64,000 bases of DNA from Methylococcus capsulatus (lineage in GTDB: Bacteria; Pseudomonadota; Gammaproteobacteria; Methylococcales; Methylococcaceae): the NCBI RefSeq assembly GCF_036864975.1, contig NZ_CP104311.1:1776001-1840000 (forward strand), written 5' to 3'. A program made the position numbers and the translations under genes. Shown one piece after another: positions 7,594 through 16,601 of the stretch; within the stretch, counting starts at the first letter, position 1, and each line of letters opens with the position of its first letter. Below the pieces are notes generated by a model. That model saw only the letters and a program-made list of their open reading frames with translations. It was not told the DNA's origin and did not search any database.

Positions 7594-8613
7594 ATGAATC
7601 TAGACAACCCACTTGCCGACAGCCTGGAACGCGCCAAGTGCTTCGAAGCCGGCCTGCGGCAAGTCGTGCTCGGGCAGGAGCGCCCGATCCGGCTGCTCAC
7701 CCTGGCCGTGTTCGCCCGCGGCCACGCGCTGCTCGAGGGCGGCGTCGGCGTCGGCAAAACGACCTTGCTCCGCGCTGTGGCGCGCGGCATCGGCGGCGAT
7801 TACGAGCGGATCGAGGGCACGATCGATCTGATGCCGAACGATCTGGTCTATTACACCTACCTGGACGAGCAAGGCCGGCCGGGCGTCGCGCCGGGGCCTT
7901 TGCTCAAGCACGGCGAGCAGCTTTCCATCTTCTTCTTCAACGAGATCAACCGCGCCCGGCCCCAGGTCCATTCCCTGCTGCTGCGCGTGATGGCCGAGCG
8001 CAGTGTGTCGGCGTTCAACCGTGAGTTCTGGTTTCCGCATCTGCAGGTGTTCGCGGACCGCAATCGGGTGGAGAAGGAAGAGACCTTCGAGCTGCCCGCG
8101 GCGGCGCGCGACCGCTTTATGCTCGAAATCGCCATCGAGCCGCCGACCGATGCGGCGCAGATGGACCCAATCCTGTTCGACCCGCGCTTCTACGATCCGG
8201 ACCGGCTGGTCGAGTCCGCGCCGGCGGAGACGCTCTCGTTCCGCGAACTCAACGGGATCGCCGAAGCCCTGCAAGGCGGCATCCACGTCAGCGCCCGTCT
8301 CAGGGCCTACGTGCAGGATCTGTGGCGCGCGACCCGGCGACCGGAGGACTTCGGCATCGCTCTGCACGAGGCGGATTCCGGCGACATGATCGAGGCCGGC
8401 GCCAGCCCCCGCGGCATGAGCTATCTGGTCCGGCTGGCGCGGGTGCAGGCCTGGCTCAGCGGCCGGGACCGGGTCGAGCCGGAGGACGTGCAATACGTCT
8501 TCGCCCCGGCAATCGGCCATCGCATTTTTCTAAGGCCCGTCTACGAATACCGCCGCAGCGAACTGATCCCGCAGCTGGTCGGCAAGCTGATCCGCCAGAT
8601 CGCGGCGCCATGA
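7594..8613 (+). CDS. mxaR: MoxR-type AAA+ ATPase of methanol dehydrogenase assembly
   Basis: A 339-residue cytoplasmic MoxR family ATPase. Walker A is GGVGVGKTTLLRAV near residue 50, Walker B is LSIFFFNEINRARPQ near 115, and the sensor/lid region follows. MoxR proteins act with von Willebrand A (VWA) proteins as chaperones; here the partners are the VWA genes mxaC and mxaL and the DUF58 gene mxaS. The set is thought to insert calcium or activate methanol dehydrogenase. ATG 7594 was chosen over TTG 7567 because it matches the usual family N-terminus. The stop overlaps the mxaS start (ATGA), showing translational coupling. Confidence 0.95.
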   Translation: MNLDNPLADSLERAKCFEAGLRQVVLGQERPIRLLTLAVFARGHALLEGGVGVGKTTLLRAVARGIGGDYERIEGTIDLMPNDLVYYTYLDEQGRPGVAPGPLLKHGEQLSIFFFNEINRARPQVHSLLLRVMAERSVSAFNREFWFPHLQVFADRNRVEKEETFELPAAARDRFMLEIAIEPPTDAAQMDPILFDPRFYDPDRLVESAPAETLSFRELNGIAEALQGGIHVSARLRAYVQDLWRATRRPEDFGIALHEADSGDMIEAGASPRGMSYLVRLARVQAWLSGRDRVEPEDVQYVFAPAIGHRIFLRPVYEYRRSELIPQLVGKLIRQIAAP

Positions 8614-9452
8614 CGCGCAAGGAGTTTCATTACCGGTTGACCTGGCGCGCCGACAGCGTCCAGCCGGGAGCCCATCCGAGCCGGCAGGGCGGCGGCGTAC
8701 ACGCTTTTCAGCGCCTGGTGCCGTTCCTGGCGCATCCCGATCCCCGCCGGTTGCATCTACGGGCCAGCCTCGGCGATCCCTCCGGGCACTACTGGGTGCG
8801 CTTGCACGAGCAGCGGGGGCGGATCACCGTTCACGCGCTGGCCGACTTGTCCGCCTCGATGGGTTATCGCGGGCACGCCTCGAAAATGGCCGTGCTGGCG
8901 GATTTCACCGAGGGGCTGGCGCTGTCGTCGAACCGGATGGGGGATGCCATGGGTTTCGTCGGACTTTCCGACTGCAGCGCTCCGGATTTCCTGCTGCCGC
9001 CGACTCGGCAAGTGGGGGCGGCGCTGATGCTGGCCGAGCGTCTGCGCCGTTTCCGGCCCAGGGGCGGCAGCGCGCGCGGACTGCGGCATGCCGTCCGCTA
9101 TCTGCCATCGCGGCGCGGACTGGTGTTCCTGCTGTCGGACTTTCATTTTCCCTTGGGCTTTGGGAAACAAATCATGGCATCGCTGGCACATCACGACGTC
9201 GTGCCAGTGGTGCTGTGGGACCCGGAAGAATCGGCTCCGCAAGCGTCCGGCCTGGCGTGGATGCAGGACCTGGAGAACGGCAGGGAGCGGCTGATGTGGC
9301 TGCGTCCGGCCTTGCGCAGCCGTTTGTCGCAGCGTTTTCAGGAGCGCCGCGAGCGCTTGGTGGCGATGCTGCGCGGCTTCGGCAGGGAGCCGCTGTTTCT
9401 GTCCGGCGGTTTCGATCCCGACGCGGTCACCCGCTATTTCCATGCAGGCTGA
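8610..9452 (+). CDS. mxaS: MxaS, DUF58 family protein
   Basis: A 280-residue cytoplasmic protein of the DUF58 family, a VWA-like fold that often follows MoxR ATPases. It shows a metal-site-like sequence in VHALADLSASMGYRG (D-x-S-x-S) and the late DUF58 segment RGLVFLLSDFHFP. It acts with MxaR in maturing methanol dehydrogenase; mutants in other methylotrophs make inactive enzyme. The start ATG overlaps the mxaR stop by 4 bases, and its own stop overlaps the mxaA start (TGATG). Confidence 0.93.
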   Translation: MTRKEFHYRLTWRADSVQPGAHPSRQGGGVHAFQRLVPFLAHPDPRRLHLRASLGDPSGHYWVRLHEQRGRITVHALADLSASMGYRGHASKMAVLADFTEGLALSSNRMGDAMGFVGLSDCSAPDFLLPPTRQVGAALMLAERLRRFRPRGGSARGLRHAVRYLPSRRGLVFLLSDFHFPLGFGKQIMASLAHHDVVPVVLWDPEESAPQASGLAWMQDLENGRERLMWLRPALRSRLSQRFQERRERLVAMLRGFGREPLFLSGGFDPDAVTRYFHAG

Positions 9453-10357
9453 TGTTGCCGGTGCTTCGCCATTCGATATCTCTCCTGCTGGGGCTGTGGT
9501 GCTGCCTGGCGCCGGCCGCCGAATTGCCGCCCGGTGTGAGGGCATTCGCGTTCGACACGCCCCGCGCCTTCGGCTACGTCATCGGCGATCTCATACACCA
9601 CGACGTGTGGATCGAAACTGAAACGGGCCAGGGAATGGACGCCGCCTCCCTGCCCAGGGAAGGCTGGATCAACCGCTGGCTGATGCTTAGGCGGGTCGCC
9701 GTCCGCCGTGAGGGCAACCGGCAGACGTTGCAGCTGGAATACCAGACCTTCTATGCGCCGCTGGAAGTGAAAAACCTGACGATTCCCGGCTTTGAACTGC
9801 ATGTGGCCGGCTCGGGTGAACGGTTGACAGTCCCCGACTGGACTTTCACCACCGCGCCCATCCGGGAGCTGTCGGTGTGGCGTGCCGAAGGCCTGCCGCC
9901 GATGCGTCCGGACGCCGTGCCGGCGCGGTTGCCGACAGAGGGTCTTGCCGCTGCCAGTGCAGGCTTCGGGCTCGCGGCAGCGGGGGCGCTGGCCTGGTGG
10001 GCCTATCTGAGCGCCTGGCTGCCGTTCGCTTGGCGCGGCCGCCATTTCGCAGCCGCCTGGCGGGAATTGCGGCGTCTGCGCAGACAGGAAGACAGCCGGG
10101 GCGCCTTGGAGAGCGGTTTTTCCTGTCTGCACCAAGCGTTCAATCGGACTTTGGGCGAGCCGCTGTTCATCGAAGGGCTGGACGCGTTTTTCCGCGGCCA
10201 TCCGGCCTACGCGCCCTTGCGCAACGAGATCCGGGATTTCTTCCGGGCTTCGTATGAAGTCTTTTTCGGGGAGGGCGCTCCGCGGCCGCCGTTCGACCTG
10301 AGGCGCATGGAGGCGCTTGCCCGCGCCTGCCAGCTGGCCGAAAGGAGACGGCCATGA
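9452..10357 (+). CDS. mxaA: MxaA, calcium-insertion-associated membrane/periplasmic protein
   Basis: A 301-residue protein with an N-terminal signal segment (ISLLLGLWCCLAPAAELPPG), a periplasmic domain of about 150 residues, a membrane helix (about 165-190) and a C-terminal tail rich in charged residues. In methylotrophs MxaA, MxaK and MxaL are needed to place calcium in methanol dehydrogenase. The ATG at 9452 overlaps the mxaS stop and is the only start that gives a signal segment. The stop overlaps the mxaC start. Confidence 0.9.
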   Translation: MLPVLRHSISLLLGLWCCLAPAAELPPGVRAFAFDTPRAFGYVIGDLIHHDVWIETETGQGMDAASLPREGWINRWLMLRRVAVRREGNRQTLQLEYQTFYAPLEVKNLTIPGFELHVAGSGERLTVPDWTFTTAPIRELSVWRAEGLPPMRPDAVPARLPTEGLAAASAGFGLAAAGALAWWAYLSAWLPFAWRGRHFAAAWRELRRLRRQEDSRGALESGFSCLHQAFNRTLGEPLFIEGLDAFFRGHPAYAPLRNEIRDFFRASYEVFFGEGAPRPPFDLRRMEALARACQLAERRRP

Positions 10358-11337
10358 CCGATTGGGCGTTGGACACGCCGCAGTGGCTGTGGGGTCTGCC
10401 GCTGACGCTGCTTCCCTTGTGGCGGTTGCCGTTGCGGCCCGCCCCCTGGTCTTGGTTGGCGTTGCTGCCCGCCGATGCCGCCTCGCGTGCCGTCGACCTG
10501 AGCCTGCGCCTGGCCGGTGCCGGCGCCCTCCTGGCGCTGCTGCTGGGCAGCGCCGGTCTGCACCGGCGCGCGTACACCGTCGAACGCACCGGCCATGGCG
10601 CCCACCTGGTGTTGTTGCTGGACCGCAGCCGCAGCATGGACGACAGCTTCGCCGGGCGTACCCCCGCGGGCGGCGAGGAATCCAAATCCGCCGCGGCCGA
10701 GCGCCTCTTGAGCGGTTTCGTCTCGAGTGGCCGCAACGACCTGATCGGTGTCGCCGCCTTCAGTACCTCGCCTTTGTTCGTACTGCCGCTGACCGATAAC
10801 AAAGCCGCGGTGTTGGCGGCAGTCCATGCCATGAAGCTGCCCGGCCTGGCGCAAACGCACGTGAGCAAGGGGCTGGCGATGGCGCTTTCGTATTTCGGCG
10901 ACGGGCCGTCCGCGGGTTCGCGCATCGTCCTGCTGGTGTCCGATGGCGCCGCCGAGGTGGACCCAGACAGCGAGCTGCAGCTGCGCCGCTGGTTCAAGGA
11001 GAAGGGCATACGGCTGTACTGGATATTCCTGCGCACCGCGGGCAGCCACGGTATCTTCGAAACTCCGGACAACCCGGAGGACGACAACGCCCAGGCGCGG
11101 CCGGAGCGCCATCTGCATTTGTTCTTCGCCAGTCTGGGGATTCCCTACCGCGCCTACGAGGCGGAAGACGCCGACGCCCTGAAGCACGCCATCGCCGACA
11201 TCGATCGCGAAGAGCAACGCCCTCTGCGCTATGTCGAGCGGGTGCCGCGGCGGGATCTGCAAGCCGTTTGTTATCTGGCGGCGGCGCTGGCGCTCGCCTG
11301 GCTGATCGCGGCGAAGGGCATGGAGATGTCGCGGTGA
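10354..11337 (+). CDS. mxaC: MxaC, membrane VWA-domain protein
   Basis: A 327-residue protein with N-terminal membrane helices, a VWA domain (about 80-280) carrying a complete metal-ion-dependent adhesion motif (VLLLDRSRSMDDSF, D-x-S-x-S) and SDGAAEVDPDS, and a C-terminal helix (AVCYLAAALALAWLI). This layout matches BatA-type proteins coupled to MoxR ATPases. It is likely a membrane platform for MxaR during enzyme maturation. It is coupled by ATGA overlap to mxaA and by GTGA overlap to mxaK. Confidence 0.93.
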   Translation: MTDWALDTPQWLWGLPLTLLPLWRLPLRPAPWSWLALLPADAASRAVDLSLRLAGAGALLALLLGSAGLHRRAYTVERTGHGAHLVLLLDRSRSMDDSFAGRTPAGGEESKSAAAERLLSGFVSSGRNDLIGVAAFSTSPLFVLPLTDNKAAVLAAVHAMKLPGLAQTHVSKGLAMALSYFGDGPSAGSRIVLLVSDGAAEVDPDSELQLRRWFKEKGIRLYWIFLRTAGSHGIFETPDNPEDDNAQARPERHLHLFFASLGIPYRAYEAEDADALKHAIADIDREEQRPLRYVERVPRRDLQAVCYLAAALALAWLIAAKGMEMSR

Positions 11338-11897
11338 GCGGAGATTGGCGCGTTCGGATCGCGGCCGGGCTGAGCCTGATGCTGACACTGTCGGCGCTGT
11401 TCGGCGTCAGGGAATGGCGGAAGGCCGCCGCGGCCAATGCCGACATCGCGGCGCTGCTGAGCGGGCACGACATCGCCCTGGAACGGTGGGCGGTGGCCTC
11501 TCCCGCGGTCCAGTTGGCGCGCGCCGTGTATTTCGTGCGGCACGAGCGCTACGGCGATGCGCTGGAGCTGCTGAACCGGCTGGAGACCCGGGGCGATGCG
11601 TCCTTTCGCGCCGACGTGTATTACAACCAGGGCAATCTGCAGCTCATCCAGGCGTTGGACCGTGTCGAAACAGCTGAGATCGATCAGGCCCGTGTTTACG
11701 CCGAGCTGGCCAAGGAGGCCTATCGGCACGCCCTGCTGCTGGCGCCCGGTCACTGGGATGCCAAATACAACCTGGAAGTAGCCATGCGCCTGATGCCCGA
11801 GATGGACCGGGTCAGCTCTGCCGATGACGAGCCGCCCAGGGACGAATCCAAGCGGCTTTGGACCAACTTGCCCGGATTCCCGCGAGGCTTGCCTTGA
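11334..11897 (+). CDS. mxaK: MxaK, membrane-anchored methanol dehydrogenase maturation protein
   Basis: A 187-residue protein with an N-terminal membrane anchor (about 8-25) and a helical, TPR-like region (YYNQGNLQLIQALDRVE and AYRHALLLAPGHWDAKYNLE), as in BatC/BatE-type partners of VWA proteins. The GTG start at 11334 overlaps the mxaC stop by 4 bases, and upstream codons belong to mxaC. In methylotrophs mxaK is needed for calcium insertion. Its last four bases overlap the likely TTG start of mxaL. Confidence 0.9.
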   Translation: MSGDWRVRIAAGLSLMLTLSALFGVREWRKAAAANADIAALLSGHDIALERWAVASPAVQLARAVYFVRHERYGDALELLNRLETRGDASFRADVYYNQGNLQLIQALDRVETAEIDQARVYAELAKEAYRHALLLAPGHWDAKYNLEVAMRLMPEMDRVSSADDEPPRDESKRLWTNLPGFPRGLP

Positions 11898-12886
11898 ACA
11901 TCTGGCGACAGCGCCTTACCGATCCGGTTTTCGCAGGACTGGTCGCGGCCCTCATCCTCACCGTGGCCGCCTGTTTCCCGCTCCGGCTGGCGCTGGAGCG
12001 GCCGGTGTTCCGCCACATTGTCGTCGTCGACATCACCCGCAGCATGAATGTCGAGGACTACCGGCAGGGCGGGCGCGCCGTGTCGCGGCTGGCATTCGTC
12101 CGGCAAAGCCTGATCCGCGCCGCGGCGGACCTGCCCTGCGGGTCCTCCCTGGGGTTGGGCGTCTTCACCGAACGCGAGCCGGCGCTGCTGTTCGAGCCTA
12201 TCGAAACCTGCGCCGGCTTTTCCGCCATCAGCGCCGCCATCGAACAGCTCGACTGGCGCATGGCCTGGGCCGCCGACAGCCTGATCGCCGCAGGTCTGCG
12301 CAACACCCTGGAACGGCTGGGGCGCGGCAACGCGAACGTGATTTTCATCACCGACGGCCACGAGGCGCCGCCGCTCAATCCGCGCTACCGCCCGGACTTC
12401 AGCGACATCAGAGGCAAGGTCCGGGGACTGATCGTCGGGGTCGGGGGCTTGGGACTCTCGCCCATCCCCAAGTACGACGCGTCGGGCCGGCGCTCGGGTT
12501 TCTACACCGAGGACGAAGTCCCGCAGCGCTCGAGCTTCGGCCTGTCGGAACTGCCACCCGAGCAGATCGAAGGCTACCACGCTCGCAACGCCCCCTTCGG
12601 CAGCGAACGGGCCGGGGGCACGGAACACCTGTCCCAGCTCAAGGAGACATACCTGCGCCAGCTCGCCGAAGCCGCCGGCCTGGGCTACTCCCGCCTGGAA
12701 TCGCCCGAAGGGCTGGCCCGCGCCCTCATGGTACCGGCACTGGCGCACCGCCAGCGGGTCGCCACTGACGTCCGCTGGATCCCCGCTACCCTGGCGCTCG
12801 CCGTGCTGGCGGCGGTGTATCTGCGGACGCTGCTCCCGCGCCTTACATTTTCAACCGCAACCCGAGAACAAGGAGAAACCTCATGA
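11894..12886 (+). CDS. mxaL: MxaL, VWA-domain membrane protein
   Basis: About 330 residues. An N-terminal membrane helix (FAGLVAALILTVAACFPLRL) is followed by a VWA-like domain with the metal motif VVVDITRSMNVED and a C-terminal helix (ATLALAVLAAVYLRTLL). The first Ser of the classical D-x-S-x-S motif is Thr here. TTG at 11894 overlaps the mxaK stop and is preferred; TTG at 11858 is also possible, and no ATG is suitably placed. It acts with MxaA and MxaK in calcium insertion. The stop overlaps the mxaD start. Confidence 0.9.
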   Translation: MNIWRQRLTDPVFAGLVAALILTVAACFPLRLALERPVFRHIVVVDITRSMNVEDYRQGGRAVSRLAFVRQSLIRAAADLPCGSSLGLGVFTEREPALLFEPIETCAGFSAISAAIEQLDWRMAWAADSLIAAGLRNTLERLGRGNANVIFITDGHEAPPLNPRYRPDFSDIRGKVRGLIVGVGGLGLSPIPKYDASGRRSGFYTEDEVPQRSSFGLSELPPEQIEGYHARNAPFGSERAGGTEHLSQLKETYLRQLAEAAGLGYSRLESPEGLARALMVPALAHRQRVATDVRWIPATLALAVLAAVYLRTLLPRLTFSTATREQGETS

Positions 12887-13407
12887 AACCGATACTGACC
12901 CTGGCCGCGCTGCTGTTCGCCTCCGCATCGATGGCGCACGGCCCCACCCCCCAGAAGGTCGTCGAAACCGTGGAGATCGCGGCTCCCGTCGACCAGGTCT
13001 GGAACGCCTTGAAGGATTTCGGCGCCATCGCTCAGTGGAATCCCGCTTTGGCCAAGAGCGAAAGCACCGGCGGCAACGCCACCGGCGAAAAGCGCATCCT
13101 CCATTTCCTCAACGGCGAGCAGCTCACCGAGGAGCTCGACGCCTATGAGCCGACAACCCATGAATACACCTACCGATTGAGCAAAGAAAACGTCAAGGCG
13201 TTGCCGGCCAGCTCCTACTCCGCCGTGCTCAAGGTCACAGCCACGGAGCAGGGCAGCCAGGTCGAGTGGAAGAGCCGGCTCTACCGTGGCGACACCGGCA
13301 ACTTCCCGCCGGACGAGCTGAACGACGAGGCCGCCGTGGCGGCGATGCAAAAGTTCTTTCGCATCGGGTTGGACAATCTCAAGAAAAGCTTCGAGAACGG
13401 GCGATAA
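12883..13407 (+). CDS. mxaD: MxaD, periplasmic SRPBCC-fold protein
   Basis: A 174-residue protein with a signal peptide (LTLAALLFASASMAHG) and an SRPBCC/polyketide-cyclase-like domain (TVEIAAPVDQVWNALKDFG, then IAQWNPALAKSES). In Methylobacterium, MxaD is a periplasmic protein that aids electron flow between methanol dehydrogenase and cytochrome cL. AAGGAG precedes the start, which overlaps the mxaL stop. It is the last mxa gene here; mxaE, mxaH and mxaB do not follow as they do in Methylobacterium. Confidence 0.93.
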   Translation: MKPILTLAALLFASASMAHGPTPQKVVETVEIAAPVDQVWNALKDFGAIAQWNPALAKSESTGGNATGEKRILHFLNGEQLTEELDAYEPTTHEYTYRLSKENVKALPASSYSAVLKVTATEQGSQVEWKSRLYRGDTGNFPPDELNDEAAVAAMQKFFRIGLDNLKKSFENGR

Positions 13408-13491
13408 GTAGCAGTAGCGTCGCGGCTATCCGCACCGGCTTACTTCGATGCAGGCAGGGCAAGCGCGGGAGCGGAGGAGCTTGCGTTAGGA

Positions 13492-13523
13492 ACGGAATGC
13501 CCGCGAGCTTGCGGGCATTCCGT
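13492..13523. terminator. Perfect 13-base hairpin between mxaD and the PepSY gene
   Basis: The arms 13492-13504 and 13511-13523 (ACGGAATGCCCGC and its complement) enclose the 6-base loop GAGCTT. The hairpin lies between two convergent genes, so it could stop both, but neither side has a T tract; it may instead be a REP-like element. Confidence 0.45.
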
Positions 13524-13540
13524 CAGGAAGAGCCGCGGAT

Positions 13541-14071
13541 TCATTCCTTGCCGATCTGATACAACTCTTTTTCGTCGTCTTCGATGATCTTGCCGGTCGC
13601 GGCATCCACTTCGAGCTTCACTTCGCCACTTTTGGTCTTGATGTCGAATTCATAGGACGCATTGCCGTCGGACTCGATTTCGTATTCGACTTCCACGATC
13701 TCGCCGGGATGCGCGCTTAGCGCGATCTTCTTCGCCTCGTCCAGCCCGATTCTCGCCTTGGTTTTGAAAAGCGGCGCCTCGCCATCGGCGACCTCCTGCT
13801 CTTCCTCGATGATCTTGCCGGTCAGGGCGTCGCATTCCAGTTCCCAGGATTTCCCATCGCCTCCCAGAACTTCGAATTCATAAGTGGGCGCGCCGCGTTC
13901 CTCCTTGAACTCCAGTTTGACCACTTCGCCGGCGCGCTTGGCCAGCGCCGCGTGCATGCAGTTTTCCATGCTGACCTTGGTCTTGGACTGCCCCGTTTCG
14001 CCCGCCTGGGCCGAAACTACAACGATCCCGGAGCCGACCGCGGCGAGCAGGGTAAGATACGCCTTTTTCAT
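13541..14071 (-). CDS. Secreted double PepSY-domain protein
   Basis: A 176-residue protein with a signal peptide (about 1-23, ending SAQA/GETG) and two PepSY-type repeats. The first is about residues 33-90 ([20 protein letters not shown] and a [11 protein letters not shown] end). The second is about 105-170 ([20 protein letters not shown] and a [12 protein letters not shown] end). PepSY domains are small periplasmic modules that may inhibit proteases or bind ligands; the target here is unknown. AAGGAGG is well placed before the start. It is convergent with mxaD and probably not part of methanol oxidation. The high acidic content, especially at the C-terminus, is notable. Confidence 0.85.
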   Translation of the reverse strand: MKKAYLTLLAAVGSGIVVVSAQAGETGQSKTKVSMENCMHAALAKRAGEVVKLEFKEERGAPTYEFEVLGGDGKSWELECDALTGKIIEEEQEVADGEAPLFKTKARIGLDEAKKIALSAHPGEIVEVEYEIESDGNASYEFDIKTKSGEVKLEVDAATGKIIEDDEKELYQIGKE

Positions 14072-14285
14072 AGTGCCTCCTTGGTTTGACGGACACGCCA
14101 GCGCGACGGTGTGCTGTCTCTACTATAGGCGGAGCTTTTCGTAAAGGGTTCCATGAATACCCCCCTTTTTGCGCTCCCCGCGGCCCGGCCCATCGGCGAC
14201 TTGGCGTCGGCACAGCTGATGAACGTTATAGTGGTCCCTGATTTTGAGACACCGGTTTAAGCTGTCGTCGCGGGAGGACGATGGC

Positions 14286-14574
14286 ATGACGGAAGGCAAG
14301 AAGCGCAAGGTGCATAGCGCGGAATTCAAGGCGAAGGTTGGACTGGAAGCGGCGCGGGGCATGAAGACGATCAACGAGATTGGGCAGCGGTACGAGGTGC
14401 ATCCGGTGGGAGGTCAGGCAGTGGAAGAAGGGGATTCTGGAGCACGCGGCGACGCTATTCGAAGGCCAGCGCGGCCCCAAGCCGCCGGCGCACGCAGAGG
14501 AAGATCGACGGTACGAGGAGATTGGGCGGCTGAAGAGGGAACTGGACGGGCTCAAAAAAAAGTCCGGACCATGA
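14286..14574 (+). pseudogene. IS3-type OrfA (helix-turn-helix), frameshifted
   Basis: The first half reads TEGKKRKVHSAEFKAKVGLE and continues to EVHP, typical of IS3 OrfA. After about 14410 the frame must move by one base to continue as RQWKKGILEHAATLFEGQRG and the leucine-zipper-like RRYEEIGRLKRELDGLKKK. One extra G near 14410-14414 explains this. The gene ends in an A8 run (about 14555-14563) just before the OrfB start, the usual slippery site for programmed -1 frameshifting in IS3 elements. The break at 14410 is not that site and should inactivate the gene unless it is a sequencing error. Confidence 0.8.
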
Positions 14575-15493
14575 GCGCCGACACGAGAATGGGCTGGATC
14601 GAGCGGGAAGGCGGTCTGGCGCTGGTACGGCAGTGCGCGTTGGCGGGGGGGCCGCGCGACCTACCACGGCCGGCAAGAGACGGCGATGGAGTCGGAGGAA
14701 GACCTGCTGCTGTGCCGGCTGATCGACGAGGAGTACACGCGGCGGCCGTTTTACGGCCGCCGGCGGATGGTCGTGTATCTGGGGCGTCAGGGGCATGTTG
14801 TGAATCGCAAGCGAGTGCAGCGGCTGATGCGCCTGATGGGACTGGCCGGCATGGCGCCGGGGCCAGCGACGAGCGTCAAGCACCCGGAACACCGGGTCTA
14901 TCCCTACCTGCCGCGGGGCATCGAAGTCACCCCCCAACCAGGTGTGGAGCACGGACATCACCTACATCCGGCTGGCGCGTGGCTTCGTGGATTTGGTGGC
15001 GATCATCGATTGGTACTCGCGCCGAGTGCTTGCCTGGCGGATCAGCAACGGCATAGATACCTCGTTCCGCATCGACTGCCTGGAGGATGCGTTGAGCGGT
15101 CATGGCGAGCCGGAAATTTTCCACAGCGATCAGGGATCGCAGTTCACGAGCGCCGCGTTCACGGATGTGCTCAAGCGCGGAGGAATCGCCATCAGCATGG
15201 ACGGGCGCGGCCGCGCCTTGGACAACATCTTTGTCGAACGGCCGTGGCGCAGCGTCAAGCATGAAGATGTGCATCTGAAGGGATACGGCACAGCAGCCGA
15301 ACTGAGCCTCGGGCTGGCGGAGTATTTCGCTTTCTACCACGGCGAGCGCCCGCGCCAGTCGCTGGGCAACCAGACGCCGAACGCGATCTATGCCAATGGC
15401 GTCGGCCGAGGGGCAAGCATCCCAGACCATTTCGGCGTCGCGAGGGGAGAATCCCCTCGCAACAACAGGGCAGCGATGCTCCGCTGCAATTGA
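14571..15493 (+). pseudogene. IS3-type OrfB transposase (DDE integrase core), frameshifted
   Basis: Three consecutive frames together make a full OrfB. The start is MGWIEREGGLALVRQCALAG; from about 14650 the frame shifts to RATYHGRQETAMESEEDLLL and onward; from about 14927 it shifts again to VWSTDITYIRLARGFVDLVA and onward. The DDE triad is visible as D in WSTDIT, D in FHSDQGSQF and E in SVKHED. The two breaks fall at homopolymers: G7 at 14645-14651 and C6 at 14929-14935. The catalytic domain is otherwise well preserved, so the damage is recent or artefactual. Confidence 0.82.
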
Positions 15494-15552
15494 AGCGATG
15501 GACGCAGCTTAAACTCTGACGAAATCTATCTTGACAGCGGGGTCCAGTTCAC

Positions 15553-16032
15553 GTTACCGCGGCAATCGTCGGTACGTCGCCGGTGTTGCGGCTGGTTCGG
15601 GCACATGATCTCGATCCGCGTACGATGCTGCTTGCGCTGGCTTTCAAAGGCATGCGCCTGAGCTGGATTGCCCTGGCGGTGGTGGTCGTCGTGTTACTGT
15701 TCAGCCCGAAACGACGGACGTTCCGGCCGTACTCGGCCTGAGTGCCGGCATTGGCCAATCGGTCTCGAACGTACCTCTGGTTGCGCCTCATCTGACCGTT
15801 CAGCGTGAAGCCGGTATACCGACCGAGGCGTGGATGCCCTGGCTGTCGGCAGCACGGTGGCGGGGAATTTTCTGATCCTGGGAGCGGCCGGCGCCGTCAT
15901 CGTCGCTCAGCACGTGGAAAAACATCGGGTTATGCGGGTCTCCATACGATCGCGATGGCTGGCGTGCCGCAGGTCTTGGTGAGCCTGGCCATTTCGTGGG
16001 GCTGGCCGCCCGTCTCCCATCCATTTCGCTGA
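15553..16032 (+). pseudogene. Remnant of a SLC13/ArsB-like membrane permease
   Basis: Several frames on the plus strand join into the end of an ion-transporter-like protein: a frame ending at 15741 (TMLLALAFKGMRLSWIALAV, a membrane helix), then SAGIGQSVSNVPLVAPHLTV and EAGIPTEAWM, then after a shift near 15835 ALAVGSTVAGNFLILGAAGA, and after another shift near 15930 AGVPQVLVSLAISWGW. The GQ.VSNVPLV and AGSTxAGNF.ILGAA motifs are like those of the SLC13/ArsB/NhaD permeases. Stops and at least three frame changes show it is dead. The IS3 element lies directly upstream and may have removed the 5' part. Confidence 0.65.
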
Positions 16033-16060
16033 GTTCTCGATCACGACTTTTCGATTTTTC

Positions 16061-16222
16061 TTGAAAACAGGATCGAATTACTTTAACTTTAATGACGTCG
16101 TATTGGGGTCCGTGCCACGCAAGTTTCAGTAGCGTTCGTTCCACCCGGAACCATACCCGCTCCACCTGCTCACTCGCCGTAATACTACGCTCTACGTTTC
16201 CATTTTTTTCGAGAGACTCGAT
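16061..16222 (+). promoter_or_regulatory. Candidate promoter and long leader of the cold-shock gene
   Basis: TTGAAA at 16061-16066 is followed 17 bases later by TAACTT (16084-16089), a weak sigma-70-like pair in an AT-rich patch. It would give a leader of about 130 bases before the cold-shock gene. Long structured leaders are known to regulate cspA-type mRNAs at low temperature; I infer the same here. Confidence 0.4.
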
Positions 16223-16432
16223 ATGTCACAACAGCAACAGGGAACCGTTAAATGGTTCAATGAAAGCAAGGGATTTGGTTTTATCCAGCGTGAAAACGGC
16301 AGTGATCTTTTCGTTCATTTCCGTTCGATCCAGGGCCAAGGCTTCAAGACCCTGAAAGAAGGCCAGCGGGTGAGCTTCACCGAAGTCGCCGGCCAGAAAG
16401 GGCCGCAGGCCGAGAACGTCGTGGTTCTGTAA
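16223..16432 (+). CDS. Cold-shock protein, CspA family
   Basis: A 69-residue single cold-shock domain. The RNA-binding motifs are RNP1-like KGFGFI and RNP2-like DLFVHF. It begins [20 protein letters not shown] and ends AENVVVL. The family binds single-stranded RNA or DNA and melts mRNA structure. The full domain length and typical sequence make this certain, although which Csp paralogue it is cannot be told. It is a single gene with its own long leader and a strong terminator at 16497-16526. Confidence 0.97.
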   Translation: MSQQQQGTVKWFNESKGFGFIQRENGSDLFVHFRSIQGQGFKTLKEGQRVSFTEVAGQKGPQAENVVVL

Positions 16433-16496
16433 CAACCATCTCGTTATGCCGGGATGGCGTGCGGGCGATAAGCCCGTCGCGTACCGCTACTGACGA

Positions 16497-16526
16497 AAAC
16501 AGGCCGCTTCAAGCGGCCTGTTTTTT
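16497..16526 (+). terminator. Rho-independent terminator of the cold-shock gene
   Basis: CAGGCCGCTT (16500-16509) pairs with AAGCGGCCTG (16511-16520) around a tight loop, followed by six T bases. It lies 65 bases after the gene. Confidence 0.9.
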
Positions 16527-16601
16527 CCTCTTCACTCAGCGAAACGTTGTGCTTTGTCGCAGCGCTCCGCTCGACCCTCCTTATATGAAGGTGCCCAGCA
16601 C

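Larger units (their letters stand above)
14232..15546 (+). mobile_element. IS3-family insertion sequence, degraded
   Basis: About 1.3 kb. The left end reads TGGTCCCTGATTTTGAGA and the right end, on the other strand, TGGACCCCGCTG; both share the sequence TTTAAGCTG about 25 to 35 bases in, so they look like imperfect terminal repeats. Inside are the two overlapping reading frames of an IS3-type transposase, each broken by single-base shifts. I could not find a clear target-site duplication, so the exact ends are approximate. Confidence 0.8.
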
